Assembly (NCBI GenBank): GCA_958510875.1
Contig: OY294068.1
Coordinates: 23,478,297-23,542,296, forward strand
Origin: Endomychus coccineus
Lineage: Eukaryota > Arthropoda > Insecta > Coleoptera > Endomychidae
Direction: 5' to 3'
Length of the DNA: 64,000 nucleotides
A model generated the notes under the pieces. The model made no database searches. It saw nothing but the letters and a program-made list of their open reading frames with translations, and had not been told where the DNA came from. Of the stretch, positions 21,891-33,042 are shown in pieces. The position numbers were made by a program, and so were the translations under genes. The stretch's first letter is position 1. Each line of letters starts with the position of its first letter.

Positions 21891-24800
21891 AATACCGTTT
21901 ATGTTATTTATATATGATAATGTTATAAAATTATCTGTATTACCATTCATGTTATTTATATATGGTAAAGTTATAACATTATCTGTATTACCGTTCATGT
22001 TATTTATATATCATAATGTTATAAAATTATCTGTACCTATTACCGTTTATGTTATTTATATATCATAATGTTATAAAATTATCTGTACCTATTACCGTTT
22101 ATGTTATTTATATATCATAATGTTATAAAATTATCTGTACCTATTACCGTTTATGTTATTTATATATGGTAGTGTAAAATTATCTGTATTACCATTCATG
22201 TTATTTATATATGGTAAAGTTATAACATTACCTGTATTACCGTTCATGTTATTGGTTATTCATATAAGGTAATGTTATGAAATTATCTGTATTAGTGTTT
22301 ATGTTATTTATATATGATAATGTTATAAAATTATCTGTATTACCATTCATGTTATTTATATATGGTAAAGTTATAACATTATCTGTATTACCGTTCATGT
22401 TATTTATATATCATAATGTTATAAAATTATCTGTACCTATTACCGTTTATGTTATTTATATATCATAATGTTATAAAATTATCTGTACCTATTACCGTTT
22501 ATGTTATTTATATATGGTAGTGTAAAATTATCTGTATTACCATTCATGTTATTTATATATGGTAAAGTTATAACATTACCTGTATTACCGTTCATGTTAT
22601 TGGTTATTCATATAAGGTAATGTTATGAAATTATCTGTATTAGTGTTTATGTTATTTATATATGATAATGTTATAAAATTATCTGTATTACCATTCATGT
22701 TATTTATATATGGTAAAGTTATAACATTACCTGTATTACCGTTCATGTTATTGGTTATTCATATAAGGTAATGTTATGAAATTATCTGTATTAGTGTTTA
22801 TGTTATTTATATATGATAATGTTATAAAATTATCTGTATTACCATTCATGTTATTTATATATGGTAAAGTTATAACATTATCTGTATTACCGTTCATGTT
22901 ATTTATATATCATAATGTTATAAAATTATCTGTACCTATTACCGTTTATGTTATTTATATATGGTAGTGTAAAATTATCTGTATTACCATTCATGTTATT
23001 TATATATGGTAAAGTTATAACATTACCTGTATTACCGTTCATGTTATTGGTTATTCATATAAGGTAATGTTATGAAATTATCTGTATTAGTGTTTATGTT
23101 ATTTATATATGATAATGTTATAAAATTATCTGTATTACCATTCATGTTATTTATATATGGTAAAGTTATAACATTACCTGTATTACCGTTCATGTTATTG
23201 GTTATTCATATAAGGTAATGTTATGGAATTATCTGTATTAGTGTTTATGTTATTTATATATGATAATGTTATAAAATTATCTGTATTACCATTCATGTTA
23301 TTTATATATGGTAAAGTTATAACATTACCTGTATTACCGTTCATGTTATTGGTTATTCATATAAGGTAATGTTATGAAATTATCTGTATTAGTGTTTATG
23401 TTATTTATATATGATAATGTTATAAAATTATCTGTATTACCATTCATGTTATTTATATATGGTAAAGTTATAACATTATCTGTATTACCGTTCATGTTAT
23501 TTATATATCATAATGTTATAAAATTATCTGTACCTATTACCGTTTATGTTATTTATATATCATAATGTTATAAAATTATCTGTACCTATTACCGTTTATG
23601 TTATTTATATATGGTAGTGTAAAATTATCTGTATTACCATTCATGTTATTTATATATGGTAAAGTTATAACATTACCTGTATTACCGTTCATGTTATTGG
23701 TTATTCATATAAGGTAATGTTATGAAATTATCTGTATTAGTGTTTATGTTATTTATATATGATAATGTTATAAAATTATCTGTATTACCATTCATGTTAT
23801 TTATATATGGTAAAGTTATAACATTATCTGTATTACCGTTCATGTTATTTATATATCATAATGTTATAAAATTATCTGTACCTATTACCGTTTATGTTAT
23901 TTATATATCATAATGTTATAAAATTATCTGTACCTATTACCGTTTATGTTATTTATATATCATAATGTTATAAAATTATCTGTACCTATTACCGTTTATG
24001 TTATTTATATATGGTAGTGTAAAATTATCTGTATTACCATTCATGTTATTTATATATGGTAAAGTTATAACATTACCTGTATTACCGTTCATGTTATTGG
24101 TTATTCATATAAGGTAATGTTATGAAATTATCTGTATTAGTGTTTATGTTATTTATATATGATAATGTTATAAAATTATCTGTATTACCATTCATGTTAT
24201 TTATATATGGTAAAGTTATAACATTATCTGTATTACCGTTCATGTTATTTATATATCATAATGTTATAAAATTATCTGTACCTATTACCGTTTATGTTAT
24301 TTATATATCATAATGTTATAAAATTATCTGTACCTATTACCGTTTATGTTATTTATATATGGTAGTGTAAAATTATCTGTATTACCATTCATGTTATTTA
24401 TATATGGTAAAGTTATAACATTACCTGTATTACCGTTCATGTTATTGGTTATTCATATAAGGTAATGTTATGAAATTATCTGTATTAGTGTTTATGTTAT
24501 TTATATATGATAATGTTATAAAATTATCTGTATTACCATTTATGTTATTTATATATGGTAAAGTTATAACATTATCTGTATTACCGTTTATGTTATTTAT
24601 ATATCATAATGTTATAAAATTATCTGTACCTATTACCGTTTATGTTATTTATATATGATGTTATAAAATTATCTGTATTACCATTCATGTTATTTATATA
24701 TGGTAAAGTTATAACATTACCTGTATTACCGTTCATGTTATTGGTTATTCATATGAGGTAATGTTATAAAATTATCTGTATTAGTGTTTATGTTATTTAT

Positions 24801-24945
24801 ATATGATAATGTTATAAAATTATCTGTATCACCATTTATGTTATTTATATATGGTAAAGTTATAACATTATCTGTATTAGTGTTTATCTTATTTATATAT
24901 GGCAATGTTGTAAAATTATCTGTATTACCGTTTATGTTTTTTATA
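21891..24945 (-). repeat. PLE-linker tandem array, part 1
   Basis: Units of 48 bp (16 codons), with variant lengths 49, 52 and 55 bp arranged in a higher-order pattern. On the minus strand the 48-bp unit reads NTDNFITLPYINNING, the peptide found once between RT and GIY-YIG in copies A and B. The 52-bp variants carry a 4-nt insertion and a TCA-to-TGA change, so translation is open only for the units nearest the RT. The first base of the array adjoins the PLE 3' non-coding region. Confidence 0.92.
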
Positions 24946-25080
24946 TATGACGTTCCATTATAGATTTTGTTTATTCTTGATTGATTATCAATGATGGAAT
25001 TCACAAATGTTTTAGGGAACCCATTCATTTCCAGTATATTACGAACAATTTAAAATTTTTGGGTTGTCTTCTGGGTGGGA
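22698..25080. repeat. 2,383-bp duplicated block, copy 1
   Basis: Compared with 25,081-27,463 at an offset of exactly 2,383 bp. All internal landmarks (the repeated ATGAAATTATCTG starts at 22,776, 23,374, 23,722, 24,122, 24,470, and the unique linker stretch 24,940-25,080) recur at that offset with only a handful of base changes. Confidence 0.93.
24738..25080 (-). pseudogene. PLE linker segment at the base of array part 1
   Basis: Open for 96 codons: MNGFPKTFVNSIIDNQSRIN, KIYNGTSYIKNINGNTDNF, then five repeat peptides with the core NTDN(F/V)(I/T)TL(P/S)YI, before a stop in the first 55-bp variant. It shows that the expansion began in frame within the PLE polyprotein. Confidence 0.85.
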
Positions 25081-27463
25081 TGTTATTTATATATGGTAAA
25101 GTTATAACATTACCTGTATTACCGTTCATGTTATTGGTTATTCATATAAGGTAATGTTATGAAATTATCTGTATTAGTGTTTATGTTATTTATATATGAT
25201 AATGTTATAAAATTATCTGTATTACCATTCATGTTATTTATATATGGTAAAGTTATAACATTATCTGTATTACCGTTCATGTTATTTATATATCATAATG
25301 TTATAAAATTATCTGTACCTATTACCGTTTATGTTATTTATATATGGTAGTGTAAAATTATCTGTATTACCATTCATGTTATTTATATATGGTAAAGTTA
25401 TAACATTACCTGTATTACCGTTCATGTTATTGGTTATTCATATAAGGTAATGTTATGAAATTATCTGTATTAGTGTTTATGTTATTTATATATGATAATG
25501 TTATAAAATTATCTGTATTACCATTCATGTTATTTATATATGGTAAAGTTATAACATTACCTGTATTACCGTTCATGTTATTGGTTATTCATATAAGGTA
25601 ATGTTATGAAATTATCTGTATTAGTGTTTATGTTATTTATATATGATAATGTTATAAAATTATCTGTATTACCATTCATGTTATTTATATATGGTAAAGT
25701 TATAACATTACCTGTATTACCGTTCATGTTATTGGTTATTCATATAAGGTAATGTTATGAAATTATCTGTATTAGTGTTTATGTTATTTATATATGATAA
25801 TGTTATAAAATTATCTGTATTACCATTCATGTTATTTATATATGGTAAAGTTATAACATTATCTGTATTACCGTTCATGTTATTTATATATCATAATGTT
25901 ATAAAATTATCTGTACCTATTACCGTTTATGTTATTTATATATCATAATGTTATAAAATTATCTGTACCTATTACCGTTTATGTTATTTATATATGGTAG
26001 TGTAAAATTATCTGTATTACCATTCATGTTATTTATATATGGTAAAGTTATAACATTACCTGTATTACCGTTCATGTTATTGGTTAGTCATATAAGGTAA
26101 TGTTATGAAATTATCTGTATTAGTGTTTATGTTATTTATATATGATAATGTTATAAAATTATCTGTATTACCATTCATGTTATTTATATATGGTAAAGTT
26201 ATAACATTATCTGTATTACCGTTCATGTTATTTATATATCATAATGTTATAAAATTATCTGTACCTATTACCGTTTATGTTATTTATATATCATAATGTT
26301 ATAAAATTATCTGTACCTATTACCGTTTATGTTATTTATATATCATAATGTTATAAAATTATCTGTACCTATTACCGTTTATGTTATTTATATATGGTAG
26401 TGTAAAATTATCTGTATTACCATTCATGTTATTTATATATGGTAAAGTTATAACATTACCTGTATTACCGTTCATGTTATTGGTTATTCATATAAGGTAA
26501 TGTTATGAAATTATCTGTATTAGTGTTTATGTTATTTATATATGATAATGTTATAAAATTATCTGTATTACCATTCATGTTATTTATATATGGTAAAGTT
26601 ATAACATTATCTGTATTACCGTTCATGTTATTTATATATCATAATGTTATAAAATTATCTGTACCTATTACCGTTTATGTTATTTATATATCATAATGTT
26701 ATAAAATTATCTGTACCTATTACCGTTTATGTTATTTATATATGGTAGTGTAAAATTATCTGTATTACCATTCATGTTATTTATATATGGTAAAGTTATA
26801 ACATTACCTGTATTACCGTTCATGTTATTGGTTATTCATATAAGGTAATGTTATGAAATTATCTGTATTAGTGTTTATGTTATTTATATATGATAATGTT
26901 ATAAAATTATCTGTATTACCATTTATGTTATTTATATATGGTAAAGTTATAACATTATCTGTATTACCGTTTATGTTATTTATATATCATAATGTTATAA
27001 AATTATCTGTACCTATTACCGTTTATGTTATTTATATATGATGTTATAAAATTATCTGTATTACCATTCATGTTATTTATATATGGTAAAGTTATAACAT
27101 TACCTGTATTACCGTTCATGTTATTGGTTATTCATATGAGGTAATGTTATAAAATTATCTGTATTAGTGTTTATGTTATTTATATATGATAATGTTATAA
27201 AATTATCTGTATTACCATTTATGTTATTTATATATGGTAAAGTTATAACATTATCTGTATTAGTGTTTATCTTATTTATATATGGCAATGTTGTAAAATT
27301 ATCTGTATTACCGTTTATGTTTTTTATATATGACGTTCCATTATAGATTTTGTTTATTCTTGATTGATTATCAATGATGGAATTCACAAATGTTTTAGGG
27401 AACCCATTCATTTCCAGTATATTACGAACAATTTAAAATTTTTGGGTTGTCTTCTGGGTGGGA
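25081..27463. repeat. 2,383-bp duplicated block, copy 2, containing array part 2 (25,081-27,325)
   Basis: The junction at 25,080/25,081 joins unique linker sequence (…CTGGGTGGGA) abruptly to mid-repeat sequence (TGTTATTTATATATGG). At 27,463 the same linker instead continues into the PLE thumb (…GGGACAATTTAACC), the ancestral order. Differences from copy 1 include single bases near 24,830/27,213 and 26,086. This is a recent tandem duplication or, alternatively, an assembly expansion. Confidence 0.92.
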
Positions 27464-27600
27464 CAATTTAACCGCGCGATCTGTAAGGCTGTCTATAACA
27501 CTTTTTTTATAACTTGTTGGTGCAATGGATTTGAGGTGAAGATAACGTTCTTTAGTAAACCACGAAGTTCTTATTTTTCCATCTGCATCATGCTGATGTT
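27121..27600 (-). pseudogene. PLE copy C RT thumb and linker
   Basis: Minus strand from 27,600: HDADGKIRTSWFTKE, RYLHLKSIAPTSYKKSV, DSLTDRAVKLSHPEDNPK, then (after a stop) EMNGFPKTFVNSIIDNQ and the linker peptides. Matches the thumb of copies A and B. RT motifs A to C are missing on the 5' side, where the sequence is cut at about 27,600. Confidence 0.83.
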
Positions 27601-27603
27601 CGT

Positions 27604-27645
27604 ATCTATTTCGCGAGAATTTATATATAATTCATACCTGGGTCA
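27604..27645 (+). mobile_element. PLE tail terminus in inverted orientation
   Basis: GCGAGAATTTATATATAATT followed by CATACCTGGGTCAAGAA matches the plus-strand tail of copy D (49,898-49,935). Here it abuts the 5' end of the minus-strand copy C, an inverted-piece junction. Confidence 0.75.
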
Positions 27646-28283
27646 AGAATCATTATTAATGCATAAATAACTATTTGTTGTAGCTACGAGTTGAACTTGA
27701 GTGAATTACATTGAACTTCTAGTCGGATTCACCATTTTCTCAGCATAATTAATATCCTAGCGATGCCTTTGTAACTTGATCAGATCGCCGTTCATTTTCG
27801 AAATTGTAGTACACACTTCTGTGTGCTTGTGACATATTAATTTGTGAATGAACGGAAAGTTAACAAGAGATTAACCATCGTTAGTCGACTTTCGAATGAA
27901 ACGGGTTCAGTTCCTTCAAAGTGAGGATAAATTACAATGCCCTAAATTTAAATAACGAGGCAATTAAATTGATAAGTGCGTAGTATATGTAGAACAGTTC
28001 CTAGAGATGTATGCCGACGCCTAAATGGACATTCGTTTAACCGAATAAAAAAAATATTTAACTTGTACAACTCACACACTGGTTTCAGTCACGGACGGTT
28101 AGATATATTTCTAATAATTCCAATCTATTCTTTTAATGGCGTTAACACATGCAAGGCATTTAATTTAAGCAGAGTAAAAAAGGCCACATACTATTTTATA
28201 TCGTAGATCCGATTGTAATGTACTCCCGACAGGTTTATATTTCATTCAACTCGTTAAATGTTTGAAAATATGTTCTTGCTATA
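27646..28283. other. No recognised feature
   Basis: A 76-codon open frame at 27,976-28,206 has no recognisable motif. Confidence 0.35.
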
Positions 28284-29752
28284 TGAGGGCAAGGTGAAGT
28301 TCCTGAAAAATAAAACAGATGGCGCCACAATCGAAAATCCCATGTGAAATTTTCAGACTGATATGTCATTCAGTTCTGTTTTGACACCCTTCGGAAGCAA
28401 GCAATCTAACCAAAGCATCGTTTGTTAAACATTATGGGGTCTCTTCCCCATCGATTGGAACGATTCCCAAGTGGTTCACTGATTTACTTTGTGGTAATAA
28501 GACCACAAAGAACGCCCAACGTTTTGGTCGTCCAATTGAGGTTACAACGCCAGAAATCGTCGATAAAATCCATGGTTTGATATTGGACGATCGGCGTTAA
28601 AGTGCCCAAGATTGCTGAGGCTATGGGCATCTCAACCGAACGGGTACCATTTTGCATACATTTTTTAAGATGAGAAAGCTGTCTGCCAGATGGATGCCGC
28701 ATTTGCTTTCTGTAGACAACAAACGCGACCGTGTGACAACTTCAAAGGAGTGTATGGCGATGCTCGAGTGCAATAAGAAGGACTTTTTGCGCCGTTTCAT
28801 AGCCGTGGACGAAACATGGAGCCATCACAACACACCAGAGATCAAAGAACAGTCGGAACAGTGGACTTGTTCTGGCGAACCGAAGCCGAAAGAGGCTTTG
28901 GTTTATAGGTTAACAAAGTCATGGGGACAGTTTTTTGTGACACGATTACTTTGAAAAGGACAAAACTATCACCGGTGTATATTATGCATAGCAGATGAAT
29001 CGATTCGACACCGACTTGAAGCGAAAGTGGCAAAAAAAAAAGTGCTCTTCCACCAGGACAACGCACCGGCGCTCAGGTCTGCAGTCGCAATGGCAAAATT
29101 GCTCTATGAATTGGTTCGTTATCCACCATATTCTCTCTCCAGATTTGGCCCCCTGCGATTTGGCTCCAAGGACGAAGTCATCGCTCAAACAAAAGCCTAT
29201 TTTGAAGGATTCCTGGCAAATCGAAGCCGAAAAAAGCCAAAGTGGGTTTGTCGGCCAACAAAGTCATGGCATGACAGTTATCGTCCATATCGAATACCTA
29301 GAAAAGGGCAAAACGATCACCGGTGTATATTATGCAGAGCTGTTGTTGGATGGATTCGACGCCGATAAAGCGGTCGCATTTGGCAAAGAAAAAAGTGTTC
29401 TTCAACCAGGAGGACGCACCGGCGCCTAGGTCTGCAGTCGCAATGTCAAAATTGCATGAATTGCGCTACGAATTGGGTCGTCATCCATCATATTCCCCAG
29501 ATTTGGCTTTACAAACTTGAAGAAATGACTCGGCGGAAAGAGATTTGGCTTCAACGATGAGGTCATCGCTGAAACAAACGCCTATTTTGAAGGATTTCTG
29601 AAATTGTATTATTTGGAAGGGTTCAAAAAATTTGAAAAACGTTGGACGAAGTGTATCGGGCTACAAGGAGATTATGTTGAGAAATAAGATAGGTTTTGAC
29701 CAAATAAATCATTTCTTGTTTCATTTTTCAAAGACTTTTCACCTTGTCCTCG
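28284..29752 (+). mobile_element. mariner transposon M1 with internal duplication
   Basis: Inverted ends GAGGGCAAGGTGAAGTTCCT and, on the complement of the right end, GAGGACAAGGTGAAAAGTCT, each bordered by TA (28,282-28,283 and 29,753-29,754), the mariner target. At 1,469 bp it is longer than a normal ~1.3-kb mariner despite a ~70-bp deletion near the 5' end of the transposase, because a 341-bp internal segment is duplicated (see finding). Confidence 0.9.
28395..29690 (+). pseudogene. mariner transposase, rearranged (M1)
   Basis: Blocks in order: the HTH region (SLPHRLERFPSGSLIYFVV-like, shifted), EVTTPEIVDKIHGLILDD, LSARWMPHLLSVDNKRDRV, MLECNKKDFLRRFIAVDE followed by TW (first catalytic Asp), ITGVYYA, KKVLFHQDNAPALRSAVAM (second Asp), YPPYSLSRFGP (third Asp region, eroded). 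After 29,212 the GYYAELL…KKVFFNQEDAPAPRSAVAM, LRYELGRHPSYSPDLAL stretch appears a second time. The end KRWTKCIGLQGDYVEK is intact. In the second copy the HQDN motif reads NQED. Many shifts; inactive. Confidence 0.85.
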
Positions 29753-29754
29753 TA

Positions 29755-30115
29755 TATCTGTATTTTTAATTATATTGCGAAGTGCTCTGATGAATAAGGT
29801 CACGTTCGTGTTTATTTAAACACATTTTTTGTTATTAAAATTAGTTCCTATGAAAAACATTCTGTGTCGGATTCGAAAAGAACACAATGTTTTAAACATC
29901 CGTTCACTTACTCACGCAAGGTATCCAACATTTATCATTGGTTCCTAAAACCTGTTTTTACAAATTTGTCTTCAAAATCTATGCAATTTTACAGTGAGAA
30001 TTAAAGAGGCTATAATAAAAGAGAAAGCCAATAAGTAAAAGTAGGTATCAGGGCTTATCTATGTTTCATGGCACATTTGTAAAAAAAAATGCTCATAAAT
30101 CACAAAAATAATAGT
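29755..30115. other. No recognised feature
   Basis: AT-rich spacer between mariner M1 and the 3' end of the CR1-like element. Confidence 0.35.
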
Positions 30116-30219
30116 AACCATAGTAGTAGTAGTAGTGTTTATTGATATCTTATACATAGTATATATATACGTCAGAGAACAAAATTACTTTTTAATAACA
30201 TAATATATATAAAATTAGA

Positions 30220-33042
30220 CTAAAAACAATTAAATTCAAGATTCAAGAAGTCTTCAGAATTATAAATACAGTTTTTTAGTAAAAATGATTTTATCACAGT
30301 TTTAAATTTTTTACCAGGTAAATTTCTTAGAGAAGGCGAAAGTTTATTAAAATATTTAAAACAAATGAAATTTGGTGCCTTTTGTGACCTACTCAATCTA
30401 AAAAATTCTAGATGGATATTATCCTTGGTTCGGGTGTTATAGGAATGGACATTACTATTTAGTTCCGCCGCACTCTGATTTTTATGTGCATATAATAAGC
30501 ACTCAAGAATAAAAATAGCAGGTAATGTGAGAATCCCTAAATTACCAAAAACATGTTTGCAGCAGTCACGGTAAATGACACCACCAAGAATACGAATTGC
30601 CCTCCTCTGCAGTCCAAAGATTCTATTAAATTCACTGCAATTCCCCCACACTAAAATGCCGTATCGTATGACTGACTCACACAAAGAAAAATATGCAGTT
30701 TTTAATACCTTTGGAGAAACCGAGCACGACAATCTGCGTAATAAAAATATATTTCTACTGATCTGCTTTGCAACAAAGTTTATTTGGACATTCCAGGTAA
30801 GTCTAGAATCGAGGTAGACACCAAGGAACTTTACGCTAGAGATATCAGAGTGTCTCAGACTAAATATCATCTTCTTTGTTTTTTCTCTATTCATACCTAA
30901 CCCGCATCCCGAGAACCACTCCGCTGCCCTCTCTTGCATGCAGTTAAACGCCACCCCTGCACAAGCCAGGTCAGCACAATCATCAGAAACCGTCGAGTCA
31001 TCTGCAAAAAGTATAGTGAGGCAGTCAGCCAAATATTCAGGAAAATCATTTATAAATATTAGGAACAGCAAGGGCCCCATAATAGAGCCCTGCGGCACAC
31101 CAATATTTACTGCTACCTCCTCTGACCAACCACCATTCACATATACAGTTTGCTTGCGGTTTGTCAGATACGATAAAATAAGAGCTCTACCAGTTTCATC
31201 GAAATTGTACTTCTCTAGCTTGCCCAGAAGAAGCGATTGAGACACACAATCGAAGGCTTTGGTTAGGTCCAAGAATAGGGAGAGACAGTACAACCCGGAT
31301 TCAAAGCAACGAATTACGTTGTTAATGAATTCAACGATTGCATCTGTTGTGTTCCGTTTTTTCCTGAAACCATACTGATGTTTAGTAAACAGCCCATTTT
31401 TTTCAAAATAATCAATAATCTGTGTACACATAACTTTTTCAAGTATTTTTGAGAAAATGGGTACTAAAGAAATCGGGCGATAATTCGAAACATCATTGAT
31501 ATCACCCTTTTTAAACAAGGGTATTGTTTTAGAAACCTTCAAACAATCGGGAAAAATGCCTTTCCTAAGACACCCATTTATTAAGTGTGTTAGAGGATAA
31601 ACGATACTATGAATTTTCTTTTTTAAGAGAGATACACAGAGGCCATAAAAATCCTTAGATGAACTATTTTTCAAACCCCTGACTATGTCCCTTACTTGAT
31701 TATAGCTCACTTCAGAAAAAGAAAAACTTAGATTTGCTGGTATATTTTTTAAGAAAAGTGTGTGGCTACTCTGATTTTTATTATCAATATCATCAATTAC
31801 CATATGTGGTAGAGAGGAAAAATGTTTGGCAAAGTCATTAGGGCTAATATTACTTTGGGAAACTTTGTCAACGAAATTTTTACTTTTCATTATGTCCCAC
31901 ATACTTTTATTCATATTTGAAGAGTTTAAAATTTTTTTATCATTTGAATTTATTTTAGCTTTATTAATTTCATGTTTGTATTTTAAACGGAGTCTATTTC
32001 TAATATATTTTAGATTATCTAATTTATAATTAATATATAATTCATTAAAAAGTTCAACTTGGTTTCTTAATTGTCTCAATTCATTCGTGTACCATTGGTT
32101 ATTGGGGTTGTATTTTCCCTCCCTAAACTCCTTTTCGGGGAACGCGACATGATATGAATCTATGAAATTTTGGTGAAAGATGTTGAATGCATCATTGACA
32201 TCTCTGTTTTTATCCTTTGTAAAGTCCCAATTTAACTTTTCTATAATTGAATGAAAGATGTTAAAACCTTTCTCAGTTAAAGGTCTGTATTTTTTTGGTT
32301 TTCTTATATTTTCCTTACCTGGAAGTTCCAGACCTACCTGCTGCGCAGAGTGATCAGAAAAGTCACACCCCAATACTGCGACTTGATCATTAGCAGATGT
32401 AAAATTAATGAAAATATTGTCAAGACAATTAGGTCCTCTAGTTGGCTCAAATATTTTTTGCTGAAAACCATATGTGCTAAGCAGGTCACAAAGGGCTCCG
32501 GCATTCTTATCTACAACTAAAAAATTCACATTAAAATCCCCACAAATAATAGTTTTTGACGATACTGACACACACGTTAAAATATTCTCTAAAGTTTCTA
32601 AAAAACATTTAAAGTCACCATTTGGCGAACGATACAAGGATATCACAGTTACATCAGGAATATTTAATTTAACAGCCGCTATTTCACAATGTAGTTCAAT
32701 GTACATTGAGGAAATATTTAGCAACGGTGTAAAATTTTCGTTCTTGCAAAAAATTGCGACACCTCCATGTTGTAGCTCTGTACGCCCAAAGATTGATGCG
32801 GTAAACCATCCTTCCAATGATAATTTATCGCATAAGTCAGCCTTGACAAAATGCTCACAGAGACAGAGTACATCAGGACTTTGTTTATCGCTAAGAAAGC
32901 CCTCAATATTATTGTACTTTGTACCCAATCCTTGAATATTAAGATGTATAATGGAAAAAGTATTTACCTGGCTTTGTACATCACTTTTCTTATTTGTTAC
33001 TATTTCACAGTTATTTCCTTCTGTTTTCTCAGAAAAAACTTG
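30220..33042 (-). CDS. ORF2: AP-type endonuclease and reverse transcriptase (intact)
   Basis: Open without a stop from 33,042 to the terminator at 30,220. No ATG lies in this frame before the nuclease, so the usual start is unclear: counting from the TTG at 32,928 gives 902 residues, but the family motif HLNIQGL lies upstream of it. Endonuclease residues: N in HLNIQGL, E25 (CLCEHFV), YRSPNG 99-104, GDFNVNF 130-136, LDNIF 169-173, SDH 191-193. RT: LFKKGDINDVSNYRPISLVP (471-490), FLDLTKAFD (552-560), GVPQGSIMGPLLF (610-622), FADD (641-644), FLGVYLDSRLTW (701-712). All catalytic residues are present. It nicks target DNA and primes cDNA synthesis there. The frame is -1 relative to ORF1 with a 43-nt overlap. 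Confidence 0.9.
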   Translation of the reverse strand, partial: QVFSEKTEGNNCEIVTNKKSDVQSQVNTFSIIHLNIQGLGTKYNNIEGFLSDKQSPDVLCLCEHFVKADLCDKLSLEGWFTASIFGRTELQHGGVAIFCKNENFTPLLNISSMYIELHCEIAAVKLNIPDVTVISLYRSPNGDFKCFLETLENILTCVSVSSKTIICGDFNVNFLVVDKNAGALCDLLSTYGFQQKIFEPTRGPNCLDNIFINFTSANDQVAVLGCDFSDHSAQQVGLELPGKENIRKPKKYRPLTEKGFNIFHSIIEKLNWDFTKDKNRDVNDAFNIFHQNFIDSYHVAFPEKEFREGKYNPNNQWYTNELRQLRNQVELFNELYINYKLDNLKYIRNRLRLKYKHEINKAKINSNDKKILNSSNMNKSMWDIMKSKNFVDKVSQSNISPNDFAKHFSSLPHMVIDDIDNKNQSSHTLFLKNIPANLSFSFSEVSYNQVRDIVRGLKNSSSKDFYGLCVSLLKKKIHSIVYPLTHLINGCLRKGIFPDCLKVSKTIPLFKKGDINDVSNYRPISLVPIFSKILEKVMCTQIIDYFEKNGLFTKHQYGFRKKRNTTDAIVEFINNVIRCFESGLYCLSLFLDLTKAFDCVSQSLLLGKLEKYNFDETGRALILSYLTNRKQTVYVNGGWSEEVAVNIGVPQGSIMGPLLFLIFINDFPEYLADCLTILFADDSTVSDDCADLACAGVAFNCMQERAAEWFSGCGLGMNREKTKKMIFSLRHSDISSVKFLGVYLDSRLTWNVQINFVAKQISRNIFLLRRLSCSVSPKVLKTAYFSLCESVIRYGILVWGNCSEFNRIFGLQRRAIRILGGVIYRDCCKHVFGNLGILTLPAIFILECLLYAHKNQSAAELNSNVHSYNTRTKDNIHLEFFRLSRSQKAPNFICFKYFNKLSPSLRNLPGKKFKTVIKSFLLKNCIYNSEDFLNLEFNCF

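Larger units (their letters stand above)
21735..27600 (-). mobile_element. PLE copy C, expanded by an internal satellite-like array
   Basis: Leftward: RT thumb region (27,465-27,600), linker start (27,326-27,463), about 5.3 kb of tandem units, then directly the element's non-coding 3' part at 21,840-21,890, a hammerhead (21,795-21,836) and the tail terminus near 21,745. The GIY-YIG nuclease and most of the RT are absent: the array lies between the linker and the 3' non-coding region. Confidence 0.88.

Noticed and set aside
22277..27041. Eleven near-identical plus-strand frames of 62-63 codons (MKLSVLVFMLFIYDN…), which look like a family of small membrane peptides
   Set aside because: They are the antisense reading of the PLE linker repeat. 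Their hydrophobicity follows from the AT-rich unit, and no promoter, splice or conservation evidence supports them.
21891..27325. CRISPR-like repeat array
   Set aside because: Units are contiguous without unique spacers, the genome is eukaryotic, and the unit encodes a PLE peptide.
32474..32935. 153-codon plus-strand frame
   Set aside because: Antisense shadow of the intact ORF2 endonuclease.
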